Assembly (NCBI GenBank): GCA_035544635.1
Contig: DATKDQ010000030.1
Coordinates: forward strand, 1 to 10,494
DNA length: 10,494 bases
Reading direction: 5' to 3'
Source of the DNA: DATAFT01 sp035544635
GTDB lineage: Bacteria > Acidobacteriota > Thermoanaerobaculia > Multivoradales > Multivoraceae
Numbering within the stretch: position 1 is the first letter of the stretch; each line of letters opens with the position of its first letter. The notes below the pieces were generated by a model, which saw only the letters and a program-made list of their open reading frames with translations, had not been told where the DNA came from and made no database searches. This document shows, one piece after another, positions 1-6,399 of this stretch. The position numbers and the translations under genes were made by a program.

Positions 1-24
1 GACCGTCGGATGGAGCACCAACAG

Positions 25-414
25 ATGATTCACGGATCGTGTCTATGCGGCGCTGTTCGATGGCAGTTTGAAGGGCAACCAGATGGAGCGACTGCCTGTA
101 ACTGCACGGCGTGTCGGCGCTACGGCGTGCTCTGGGCGTACGACTACGACGGTGAAGGAATCAAGGTCTCGGGGAGTACGAAGGCGTATGTCCGCGGCAA
201 GGCCCTCGAGTTTCACTTTTGCCCCCTCTGCGGCTGCGTAGCATTCTGGCGCGGGCAGCAGAGGGATCAGGAAGGGCGTCTAAGGATCGCCGTCAACCTG
301 CGCCTCGCGGAACTGGACGCAGTCGCGAAGATCCCGATCGACCACTTCGACGGGCTGGACACATTCGATGACCTGCCGCGAGACGGTCGCTGTGTCGCAG
401 ACTACTGGTTCTGA
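25..414 (+). CDS. GFA/CENP-V-family zinc-binding protein
   Basis: This is a small single-domain protein of the GFA family, named after glutathione-dependent formaldehyde-activating enzyme; most members have no proven reaction. Numbered from the ATG at 10, the zinc cysteines are in the family pattern: C11 and C13 (SCLCGAV), then C30, C32 and C35 (CNCTAC), then C71 and C74 (CPLCGC), with an extra C76. I prefer the ATG at 25 because GGAG at 12-15 lies 9 bases upstream and the protein then begins MIHGSCLCG, as is usual in the family. The ATG at 10 is in frame and possible, and the frame is open to the window edge, so the true start could lie outside. About 129 residues is normal length. G+C is lower than in the genes after 1595. 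Substrate unknown; cytosolic, with no signal peptide or membrane segment. Confidence 0.9.
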   Translation: MIHGSCLCGAVRWQFEGQPDGATACNCTACRRYGVLWAYDYDGEGIKVSGSTKAYVRGKALEFHFCPLCGCVAFWRGQQRDQEGRLRIAVNLRLAELDAVAKIPIDHFDGLDTFDDLPRDGRCVADYWF

Positions 415-691
415 GGTCCGGTACGCGCAGTGCGGCCCAACAGGTCGCAGAAGAGCATTTCGTGGAGCGAGGCCGCCGCCGGGGTCATGCGAGCGTGGCT
501 TCGGTTAGGTATCGGGCTCGCCGGCTCCGATTCGTGCCCTACGTGTTCAGGAACGTCGGTAGGTGGAAGGACCTACTCAGGCGCGTATTCTCGGTGCCGT
601 GGTTCACGTTCACTCCCCGGACTCTCTCGAGGTTGAGTTCGTCCTCGCAGCTGAGCTCAGTCCGTTGGGCGGACGGTAGGAGTCTGAAAGC
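415..691. other. Intergenic stretch with hairpin and weak attC-like pair
   Basis: I see no convincing gene here. Short open frames exist but match nothing I know. A small hairpin lies at 558-577 (GTAGGT, 6-base loop, ACCTAC, plus one G-T pair). GCCCAAC at 435-441 and GTTAGGT at 504-510 match the degenerate outer core motifs of integron attC sites (RYYYAAC and GTTRRRY) and are 76 bp apart overall, but the bases between them do not fold convincingly. The ribosome-binding site of the next gene is TAGGAG at 677-682. Confidence 0.3.
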
Positions 692-1069
692 ATGAAGCTC
701 ACGGGCTTGGATCACCTCGTCTTGTGTGTGCGAGATGTCAAGCGCACCATCTCCTTTTATCGGGATCTTCTCGGCATGGAGCCCCGAGAGGAGCGTCCGG
801 GGAAGTGGTCGCTGCACTTCGGAGTAAACAAGATAAGTCTGCAGGATGCGACGGCGCATCCTGAGATCGCTCAGGATACCGTTCCAGGGACAGGGAACTT
901 CTGTGTGCTGACGGACGAACCGGTGGAGCAGTTTGCCGCAGTGCTTTGCGAGCATGGTATCGAGATCGTCGCGGGCCCTGCCGAGCGCGATGGTGCGGCG
1001 GGCCGGATCCGTTCTGTGTACTTCCGAGACCCCGATGGGAATCTGGTCGAAACGAGCAATCCCTTGTGA
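692..1069 (+). CDS. VOC-family protein (glyoxalase/bleomycin-resistance fold)
   Basis: This 125-residue protein has two beta-alpha-beta-beta-beta modules of the vicinal oxygen chelate superfamily. Module 1 opens with LDHLVLCVRDV (residues 6-16) and FYRDLLGME (22-30). Module 2 ends with the signature VYFRDPDGNLVE (109-120). Candidate metal ligands are H8 and E120. From memory, close relatives often carry a histidine near residue 51 (an NLH-type motif), where this protein has SLQ (Q51). The fold is certain, but members include glyoxalases, dioxygenases and antibiotic-binding proteins, so the substrate cannot be named. The ATG at 692 has TAGGAG 9 bases upstream. A second VOC gene follows after 76 bp on the same strand, so the two may be co-transcribed. 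Base composition resembles the GFA gene rather than the genes beyond 1595. Confidence 0.9.
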   Translation: MKLTGLDHLVLCVRDVKRTISFYRDLLGMEPREERPGKWSLHFGVNKISLQDATAHPEIAQDTVPGTGNFCVLTDEPVEQFAAVLCEHGIEIVAGPAERDGAAGRIRSVYFRDPDGNLVETSNPL

Positions 1070-1145
1070 CGTGCTCGGTGACGGAGGGACCGGTGTTGCA
1101 GCTGGGCTCAGGGGCCGCCAGGCCGCGTCAACGGAGCTAACGTTC

Positions 1146-1544
1146 ATGCTCGAAGGAAAGCTTCTACCGATGCTCTACGTTCGGCACGTTCCCAAGTCTG
1201 TCGAGTTCTATCGGGACGTCCTCGGCTTCGAATTTCGGGGGTGGTGGGACGACGCTCGGAACGCCTACGTTGCCGATCCGCCCATCGGCGCCGCACGCGA
1301 CTTTGCGGAGCTGTGTGCCGGCGACCTCGTCCTGCACCTCCACCAAGCGCAATCAGATCAGGTGATTCCGGAGACCGCACCCGCGATTCTCCATCTCCTG
1401 GTACGGAACGCGGACGCGTACTACCGGGAAGTCAGGTCCCGCGCCGGTGAGCTCGAGCCCCCGCGTGACCAGCCGTGGGGTTGGCGGCAGTTCTACATTC
1501 GCGATCCCGACGGCCACCAGTGGTCATTCCACCACGTGATCTAG
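1146..1544 (+). CDS. Second VOC-family protein
   Basis: This is a 132-residue VOC-fold protein, distinct from its upstream neighbour. Module 1 reads LPMLYVRHVPKSVEFYRDVLGFEF (residues 7-30, where the first 8 residues are N-terminal) in the classic pattern, and module 2 ends FYIRDPDGHQWSF (117-129). The usual first-strand ligand position is Met/Leu instead of His, and the usual final Glu is Ser128, so the canonical metal site looks degraded. This suggests a binding-type rather than a metal-enzyme role, though H64 and H66 are available. The frame is open far upstream, but the ATG at 1146 is the supported start: GGAG at 1133-1136 lies 9 bases upstream and the length is then normal. The stop at 1544 faces the stop of the flavin oxidoreductase, 50 bp away. 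Two short hairpins lie between them (1549-1561 and 1575-1588), neither with a T-tract. Confidence 0.88.
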   Translation: MLEGKLLPMLYVRHVPKSVEFYRDVLGFEFRGWWDDARNAYVADPPIGAARDFAELCAGDLVLHLHQAQSDQVIPETAPAILHLLVRNADAYYREVRSRAGELEPPRDQPWGWRQFYIRDPDGHQWSFHHVI

Positions 1545-1594
1545 GATGGCCGACGCTCGGCGTGGAGTGGCTTCTGTCCGGGGGGACAATGTCG

Positions 1595-2734
1595 TCACCA
1601 ACGAGGTGGAGATCCCGGCGACGCGCCCGCGCCGGCGCGAGCCGACGGCGCGGCGGCGCGCGACGGCGCCGCGAACCCGCGCCTGAGCTCCGGCATCACG
1701 CGCTCGACGAAGCAGCGCAGGTTGCGCTCGGCCTCGTCGTAGGGCATGCCGGCGTAGCTGAAGTGCCCCATGATCCCGGTCATGTGGATGGTGTCGTGGA
1801 TGAACCGTAGCTTCTCGACCACCTGCTCCGGCGTGCCCCAGGGCATGAGCTTCACGAAGTCGCGCGCGGCGCCGTCCTTGCCGTGCCGCTCGATGTAGGC
1901 CCCGACGTTCTTGTAGAACTCGTAGCCCTTGGCGGTGCCGAAGTGCTCGGCCGTCATCTCGTAGTGCTTCATCACGGTCTGGTAGTAGCCGCCGATGTAA
2001 CGGAAGGCCATCTCCTCGGCGCGACCGGCGTCCTCGTCGACGAAGAAAAACGCTCCGCAGAAGGGCGGCGGCGCCTCGGCGCCGTCGTTGGCGTCGCGGA
2101 ACGCCTGGTGGTAGACCTCGAAGTCCTTCTTCACCACCTCCCACGGCTTCTGCGGCACCACCAGGAGCCCGACCCCGAGGCGGGCCATGATCGGCATCGA
2201 CTCCGGCGACACCGCGGCGGCGTAGGTGCGGCCGCGGAAGCTCCTGAACGGGCGCGGCCGGATGTCGCGCCGCGGCTGGCGCGTGGTCTCGCCGCCCTCG
2301 ATGTACCCGCGCTCGAGCGCCTCGAGCACGAGCTGTGCGTACTCGACGAAGCGGCCGCGGCCTTCGCCCTGATCGATGCGGAACCCGTCGTACTCGACGC
2401 GCGCGAGGCCGCGCCCCAGCCCGAGGATGGCGCGGCCGCCGGAGAGGTGATCGAGCATCGCGATCTGCTCGGCGACCCGCACCGGGTCGTGCCACGGCAG
2501 CACCACCACCATCGAGCCGAGCTGGACGCGCCGCGTGCGGCCCGCCATGTAGCTCAGGAACTGCACCACGTCCGGGCACATGGTGTAGTCGGTGAAGTGG
2601 TGCTCGACCGACCACACCGAGTCGAAGCCGAGCGGCTCGGCCAGCTCGGCGAGGCGCAGCTCCTGGCGGTAGACCTCGTCGTCGGGCAGCGCGTTCTCGG
2701 GGTTCTGGAACAGCGGGGCGTAGCCGACGTGCAT
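1595..2734 (-). CDS. LLM-class flavin-dependent oxidoreductase
   Basis: This 379-residue TIM-barrel protein belongs to the bacterial luciferase-like monooxygenase superfamily, which uses reduced FMN or F420 with oxygen on very varied substrates. Visible family blocks are MHVGYAPLFQ at the N-terminus, DSVWSVEHHF (residues 38-47), VVVLPWHDPVRVAEQIAMLD (76-95) followed by HLSGGR, then LGLGRG (104-109), and a C-terminal PWGTPEQVVEKL block. The ATG at 2734 is supported by AGGAGA six bases upstream (plus-strand 2741-2746). It follows the dienelactone hydrolase gene by 98 bp on the same strand, so co-transcription is likely. The last 30 or so residues after ERVMPEL are a low-complexity Ala/Pro/Arg/Gly tail that relatives generally lack, encoded next to the change in base composition. 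Substrate and flavin cannot be decided. Confidence 0.93.
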   Translation of the reverse strand: MHVGYAPLFQNPENALPDDEVYRQELRLAELAEPLGFDSVWSVEHHFTDYTMCPDVVQFLSYMAGRTRRVQLGSMVVVLPWHDPVRVAEQIAMLDHLSGGRAILGLGRGLARVEYDGFRIDQGEGRGRFVEYAQLVLEALERGYIEGGETTRQPRRDIRPRPFRSFRGRTYAAAVSPESMPIMARLGVGLLVVPQKPWEVVKKDFEVYHQAFRDANDGAEAPPPFCGAFFFVDEDAGRAEEMAFRYIGGYYQTVMKHYEMTAEHFGTAKGYEFYKNVGAYIERHGKDGAARDFVKLMPWGTPEQVVEKLRFIHDTIHMTGIMGHFSYAGMPYDEAERNLRCFVERVMPELRRGFAAPSRAAAPSARAGAGASPGSPPRW

Positions 2735-2791
2735 CGCGGGTCTCCTGATGGTTCAGCCTCGGCGACCGGCACGGCCGCGAGGGAGCCGGGC

Positions 2792-2807
2792 CGCGGCGAG
2801 CGCCGCG
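2792..2807 (-). repeat. Intercistronic GC hairpin between hydrolase and oxidoreductase genes
   Basis: A perfect 6-bp stem, CGCGGC (2792-2797) and GCCGCG (2802-2807), closes a 4-base loop within the 98-bp gap between the two minus-strand genes. No T-tract follows, so it is not a classical terminator. It could tune read-through or stabilise an mRNA end, but in DNA this GC-rich it may be chance. Confidence 0.3.
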
Positions 2808-2832
2808 AGGGGCCGAAGCGCCGTCTCCGGGG

Positions 2833-3708
2833 TCACTCCTCGAGATGCTCGCGGAAGAACTCGATCGTCTCCTGCCAGGCCGCCTGCGCGGCCGTCGCGT
2901 TGGCGCCCTCCTGGCCGTCCTGCTGGCGCAGGAAGCCGTGCCCGGCGCCGTCGTAGATTCGCTTGGTGAAGCTCTTGCCGGCGGACTGCATCGCGGCGTC
3001 GGCGTCGGGGATCGTCGCGTTGACGCGCATGTCGTTGCCGCCGTAGAGGCCGAGCACCGGCGCCTCGATCTTCGCGATGGTCTCGGCGTCGGCAGAGCGA
3101 CCGTAGTAGACGACCGCGGCGTCGAGGTCGGGATCGCTGCCGGCGAAGGTGAAGCTCATGCCGCCGCCCCAGCAGAACCCGACGCTACCGAACCGCGGCG
3201 TGGCCGCCGGCAGCGCGGTGGCGTGATCGGCGACGTACGAGAGCCGGCGCATGACTTCGGCCTGATCGAGGCCGCGCACCAGCGCCATCGCCGCCTGCGT
3301 GTCGGCCGGCGTGCCGCTCCCGTCGGGGCCGTGCCCGGTGAGCAGGTCGGGCGCCACCGCGATGAAGCCCTCGGCCGCGAGCTGATCGGCGACCGCGCGG
3401 ATCCAGTCGGTGAGCCCGAAGACCTCTTGGATGACGATCACCACCGGCGCCTTGGTCTCACGCTCGGGATAGGAGATCCAGGCGCGCACGCTGTCGCGCA
3501 TCCCGCCCCCCGCCGGCGCCGGTCCCTCGATATCGATCCATTCGCCGTGCCGCGGCGAGGCGTCGAGCCGCTGGCGCGCGGTCTCGGCGTCGGCGGGCAG
3601 GACTCCGGTCTGCGCCCTCGCCCCGGGCGCGAACGCGAAGGCGAGCAGCAGGGCCGAGACCGACAGCGAAGAAGCGACTGGACTCGAAGTCGAGATGGCT
3701 GGCCTCAT
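2833..3708 (-). CDS. Secreted dienelactone hydrolase-family protein
   Basis: This 291-residue alpha/beta hydrolase belongs to the dienelactone hydrolase family. Residues 1-32 form a signal peptide: a short basic start, a hydrophobic stretch SALLLAFAFAP, and an A-R-A cleavage site before Gln33. It is therefore probably periplasmic or secreted. The family active site is complete: Glu95 in IQEVFGL, nucleophile Cys179 in GFCWGGG, Asp226 in GGNDMRV and His257 in GAGHGF. Classical DLHs are cytosolic enzymes opening dienelactones in chlorocatechol breakdown; exported relatives mostly lack an assigned substrate. The ATG at 3708 has GGAGGT five bases upstream (plus-strand 3714-3719). The gene is first of a probable two-gene unit with the flavin oxidoreductase and is divergent from the peroxiredoxin. 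No other aromatic-degradation genes are in view, so I would not infer a chloroaromatic pathway. Confidence 0.93.
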   Translation of the reverse strand: MRPAISTSSPVASSLSVSALLLAFAFAPGARAQTGVLPADAETARQRLDASPRHGEWIDIEGPAPAGGGMRDSVRAWISYPERETKAPVVIVIQEVFGLTDWIRAVADQLAAEGFIAVAPDLLTGHGPDGSGTPADTQAAMALVRGLDQAEVMRRLSYVADHATALPAATPRFGSVGFCWGGGMSFTFAGSDPDLDAAVVYYGRSADAETIAKIEAPVLGLYGGNDMRVNATIPDADAAMQSAGKSFTKRIYDGAGHGFLRQQDGQEGANATAAQAAWQETIEFFREHLEE

Positions 3709-3854
3709 GCTGGACCTCCGGGCTCGAAGCGGTCTGGTGCTGATCGTCGTTCGCAGTTTACACGCAGGGAAACCCTTCTCCCCCGCCCCGGGACAAATCG
3801 GTTGCGCGCGGCGCCCCGCTCGACCCTTGTGTAGCGCCGGCCCGGGGGTCGAAG

Positions 3855-3873
3855 GCGGCTTCGCGCGAGCCGC
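3855..3873. repeat. Stem-loop in the divergent hydrolase/peroxiredoxin region
   Basis: GCGGCT (3855-3860) and AGCCGC (3868-3873) form a perfect 6-bp stem with a 7-base loop. It is flanked by two near-identical GGCCCGGG blocks, around 3839-3846 and 3884-3891. It lies about 105 bp upstream of the peroxiredoxin start. Role unknown; chance is possible in GC-rich DNA. Confidence 0.3.
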
Positions 3874-3930
3874 GGCGCCGCGCGGCCCGGGATCCCAAGG
3901 ATTTCTGCGACGCCGCCTGTGCGGAAAGGT

Positions 3931-3964
3931 GAGCTATCGGATATCGTTGTGGATCCGACCACTC
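3931..3964 (+). promoter_or_regulatory. 34-bp dyad directly upstream of the peroxiredoxin SD
   Basis: The dyad is GAG-N3-TCGGAT, a 10-base spacer, then ATCCGA-N3-CTC: nine of twelve positions in each half are symmetric. The inner arms are at 3937-3942 and 3953-3958 and the outer ones at 3931-3933 and 3962-3964. It ends exactly where the AGGAGG ribosome-binding site (3965-3970) begins. It could be an operator for a dimeric regulator of the peroxiredoxin or a 5'-UTR hairpin. It does not match an OxyR site that I can recognise. Confidence 0.45.
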
Positions 3965-3977
3965 AGGAGGGTTCACG

Positions 3978-4661
3978 ATGTCGCTCAGAATCAACGACGT
4001 AGCGCCCGACTTCACGGCCAACACCACCCAGGGATCGATCCGATTCCACGACTGGATCGGCAACGGCTGGGCGATCCTCTTCTCGCATCCCAAGGACTTC
4101 ACGCCGGTGTGCACCACCGAGCTCGGCGCGGTCGCCGGACTCAAGCCCGAGTTCGATCGGCGCGGCTGCAAGGTCATCGGCATCAGCGTCGACGGCGTCG
4201 AGGACCACGAGAAGTGGTCGCGTGACATCGAGGCGTCGCAGGGCCACGCGCTCAACTACCCGCTGATCGGCGACCCGGCGCTCGAGATCGTCAAGGCCTA
4301 CGACATGCTTCCGGCGGAGGCCGGCGACACCTGCGCGGGCAGGACGCCGGCGGACAACGCCACCGCGCGCTCGGTGTTCGTCATCGGCCCCGACAAGAAG
4401 ATCAAGGCCACTCTCACCTACCCGATGTCGACCGGGCGCAACTTCGCCGAGATCCTGCGGCTCCTCGACTCGGTGCAGCTCACCGCCGCGGAGAAGGTCG
4501 CGACTCCCGCCAACTGGCAGGACGGCGACGACGTCATCATCCTGCCCGCGGTCTCGAACGACGAGGCGAAGGCGAAGTACCCCGAGGGCTGGCAGCAGCC
4601 GCTGCCCTACATGCGGGTGGTGCCCCAGCCCGGCAAGCGCGGCCGGGCCGCGGGCGGCTGA
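3978..4661 (+). CDS. 1-Cys peroxiredoxin (Prx6 type)
   Basis: This 227-residue thiol peroxidase reduces hydrogen peroxide, organic hydroperoxides or peroxynitrite in the cytosol. The active-site loop is SHPKDFTPVCTTELG, with peroxidatic Cys45, Thr42 and His37. Arg131, in NATARSVFVIGPDKK, completes the catalytic pocket. The C-terminal Prx6-type domain is present (TPANWQDGDDVIILPAVSN and KYPEGW), which separates it from shorter AhpC and BCP types. Two further cysteines, C64 and C119, are not at positions I recognise as conserved in bacterial relatives, so a resolving role is only speculative. The ATG at 3978 has a perfect AGGAGG 7 bases upstream, implying strong translation. A 34-bp dyad directly precedes that site. 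The gene is monocistronic: the facing transporter gene ends 32 bp downstream. The divergent neighbour is the secreted hydrolase. Confidence 0.96.
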   Translation: MSLRINDVAPDFTANTTQGSIRFHDWIGNGWAILFSHPKDFTPVCTTELGAVAGLKPEFDRRGCKVIGISVDGVEDHEKWSRDIEASQGHALNYPLIGDPALEIVKAYDMLPAEAGDTCAGRTPADNATARSVFVIGPDKKIKATLTYPMSTGRNFAEILRLLDSVQLTAAEKVATPANWQDGDDVIILPAVSNDEAKAKYPEGWQQPLPYMRVVPQPGKRGRAAGG

Positions 4662-4693
4662 GAAGCGGCTCGACAAATGGCCGGCCTCGAGTC

Positions 4694-6205
4694 TCAGCCG
4701 AGGCTGCCGAGCCAGAGCGCGACGAAGAAGCCGTAGAACAGGGCCATGGCGATGAGCGCTGCCCGCCGCCACATCGGCGGGCGCAGCTCCGGCGGCAGCA
4801 GGCGCGTGTTCACGTAGAGCAGGTGGATCGAGGAGATGATGAAGATGACGCCGGCGATGTTGGCGCCGAGCTGGAGCAGCACGATCGGCTGCGCGAGCCG
4901 CAGGGCGATGGTGCCCCAGATCACGATCAACGCCAGCACCGCGTAGTACACGGCGCGCACGTCGCCGCCGCGCCAGGTCCGCACCCGGGAGCTTCCGGTC
5001 CACAGGATGTCGGTGATGGCGCGGGTCATGCCGTCGACGCTGTCGAGCTGGGTCTTGAACAGGATCCAGGCGCCGAGGAACGCGATCACGCCGGCGACCA
5101 GGGGCCCGACCTGCTCGCCGGCACTCGAGGCGAGCGCGGCGGCGATCCCGAGGCCGCGGATGTCCGAGCCCGCCGGAATGAAGGTCACGTAGAGGAGCGC
5201 CGGCAGCAGCATGCCGAGGATCGCCCCGGGGAAGAACACCGCCCACTGGTCCGCGCGCACGATCCGCCACCAGCCGCGCCATCGGCCCGAGGACTCCGCA
5301 TCGGGCGTGAACATGAAGCCGCTGGCGGCGAGGTCGACCTTGTGCCCGCCGACCGCCGCCGGGATGTACCCGGCCCGCGAGCTCATGCCGTAGCCTTTGT
5401 CGCGCGCCCAGTTGGTCAACGTGAGGTTGCCGACGCCGCCGGTTCCCGCATAGGCGACCAGCGCTCCGAGCAGGAAGAAGTCGGCGTCGGCTGGCAGGAG
5501 CTCGAAGCCGCCGCCGCCCGGGTCGAAGCCGGCGAAGCCCAGGACTCCGGCGAGCCACGTCCCCGCCGGCACGTAGAGCAGCCCGAGGACCAGGAACCCG
5601 CCGAGGATCGCCACTATCAGCACCCAGTTGAGGATCTCGAGCGTGCGCTCGATGCGGCGCCCGACGAGCAGGATCGCGACACAGAGCAGGAACGTGCCCA
5701 CCCCGATCAGGTAGACCGCGTTCGCCTCCGCCGGGCCGGCCATCCGCCGCGAGAACAGGAAGAAGATCGCGCCGGCGGCCGTGCCGGCCCAGGCCGGCCA
5801 CCCGACCTGGAGAAAGTAGAGCCCCGCGTAGAACCATGCCCACGCCGTCGACGACGGCTTGGTGCGCATGAAGCCGGTGAAGATCGGCTCGCCGGTCGCG
5901 AGCGTGTAACGCATGAGCTCGGTGTTGAACAGCGTCTGCAGGACGATCGCGATGCCCGCCACCCACAGCAGCGTGAGCCCGTGGCGCACGAACACCGCCG
6001 GCCCGAGCAGGAACTCACCGCTGCCGATCGAGGCGCCGAGGACGATGACGCCGGGACCGACGACACCGAGCCACTGCAGACCGCGCGGCGAGGGCGGTCG
6101 CGGCAGCTCGGCCGGCGTCCACGGCGGGAGTCCCGAGCGAGCTTCGAGCGAGGCGCCGGCCGTCGCCGGCGGTCGCTCGCCGCCGAAGCGCGAGGTTTGG
6201 GTCAT
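4694..6205 (-). CDS. Nramp-superfamily transporter, non-canonical metal site
   Basis: This is a 503-residue polytopic inner-membrane protein with about eleven or twelve hydrophobic segments and the LeuT-like Nramp architecture. The first helix, GPGVIVLGASIGSGEF (residues 50-65), aligns with the Nramp TM1 block, but the metal-binding DPGN is replaced by GSGE (61-64). In the TM6 region the canonical MPH is absent; GTGGVGNLTLTNWARDKGYGM (254-274) stands there, typical of a divergent Nramp-like clade rather than of MntH. The N-terminal LPPWTPAELPRPP and the GEPIFTGFMRTKP segment also fit that clade as I remember it. Transported ion or solute is therefore unknown. The ATG at 6205 is the only in-frame start before the conserved N-terminal block and has no Shine-Dalgarno; an 8-bp inverted repeat abuts it. 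The gene is monocistronic, convergent with the peroxiredoxin and divergent from sdhC. Confidence 0.9.
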   Translation of the reverse strand: MTQTSRFGGERPPATAGASLEARSGLPPWTPAELPRPPSPRGLQWLGVVGPGVIVLGASIGSGEFLLGPAVFVRHGLTLLWVAGIAIVLQTLFNTELMRYTLATGEPIFTGFMRTKPSSTAWAWFYAGLYFLQVGWPAWAGTAAGAIFFLFSRRMAGPAEANAVYLIGVGTFLLCVAILLVGRRIERTLEILNWVLIVAILGGFLVLGLLYVPAGTWLAGVLGFAGFDPGGGGFELLPADADFFLLGALVAYAGTGGVGNLTLTNWARDKGYGMSSRAGYIPAAVGGHKVDLAASGFMFTPDAESSGRWRGWWRIVRADQWAVFFPGAILGMLLPALLYVTFIPAGSDIRGLGIAAALASSAGEQVGPLVAGVIAFLGAWILFKTQLDSVDGMTRAITDILWTGSSRVRTWRGGDVRAVYYAVLALIVIWGTIALRLAQPIVLLQLGANIAGVIFIISSIHLLYVNTRLLPPELRPPMWRRAALIAMALFYGFFVALWLGSLG

Positions 6206-6231
6206 GGCGGGCCATTATGCACCGGCCCGCC
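6206..6231 (-). promoter_or_regulatory. 8-bp inverted repeat abutting transporter start, enclosing a -10-like CATAAT
   Basis: GGCGGGCC (6206-6213) and GGCCCGCC (6224-6231) are perfect inverted repeats around a 10-base spacer. On the minus strand the second arm is immediately followed by the ATG of the transporter gene. The spacer holds CATAAT on the minus strand (6219 to 6214), a good -10 candidate in otherwise very GC-rich DNA, 8 bases before the ATG. I found no good -35. Either this is an operator over a promoter giving an almost leaderless mRNA, or it is a hairpin in the mRNA touching the start codon. Confidence 0.45.
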
Positions 6232-6338
6232 CGATGCGCCGAGCCGCGCCGCCGCGAGCGGCCGAGACGACGGAAGTCTGCAGGTCGCGGCGGGCGCTAC
6301 AGCCGGCGCGAACGAAACGAGCCGACCGTCGAAGGGCG

Positions 6339-6393
6339 TCCGGCGGTCCGAGGTGGGCTCCGGCGGAACGCCAGCGTGGCGCGGCCGCCGGAG
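6339..6393 (+). promoter_or_regulatory. Repeat array and nested stem-loop upstream of sdhC
   Basis: TCCGGCGG occurs at 6339-6346 and again at 6359-6366, exactly 20 bp (about two helical turns) apart; its inverse complement is at 6385-6392. The last two form a 9-bp stem, CTCCGGCGG (6358-6366) with CCGCCGGAG (6385-6393). Nested inside is a second 5-bp stem, CGCCA (6369-6373) with TGGCG (6377-6381). The whole is a 36-base stem-loop of 14 pairs, followed seven bases later by a -10-like element. No T-tract follows, so it does not look like a terminator. It may be an operator array for the sdh operon. Confidence 0.45.
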
Positions 6394-6399
6394 GATTCG

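Noticed and set aside
933..1145. Upstream extension of the second VOC gene
   Set aside because: It overlaps the first VOC gene, carries no VOC sequence, and ATG 1146 has GGAG at good spacing.
539..1147. Minus-strand 202-codon frame opposite the first VOC gene
   Set aside because: No recognisable domain; the plus-strand VOC protein in the same DNA is unmistakable.
4662..4696. Possible bidirectional terminator between peroxiredoxin and transporter genes
   Set aside because: Only CTCGA (4669-4673) with TCGAG (4687-4691) pairs, around a palindromic GGCCGGCC, and no T-tract exists on either strand.
3963..5966. Very long minus-strand open frame (667 codons) across the peroxiredoxin and transporter genes
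   Set aside because: It is in a shifted frame over two well-supported genes, is Arg/Ala/His-rich without family motifs, and is a typical shadow in high-GC DNA.
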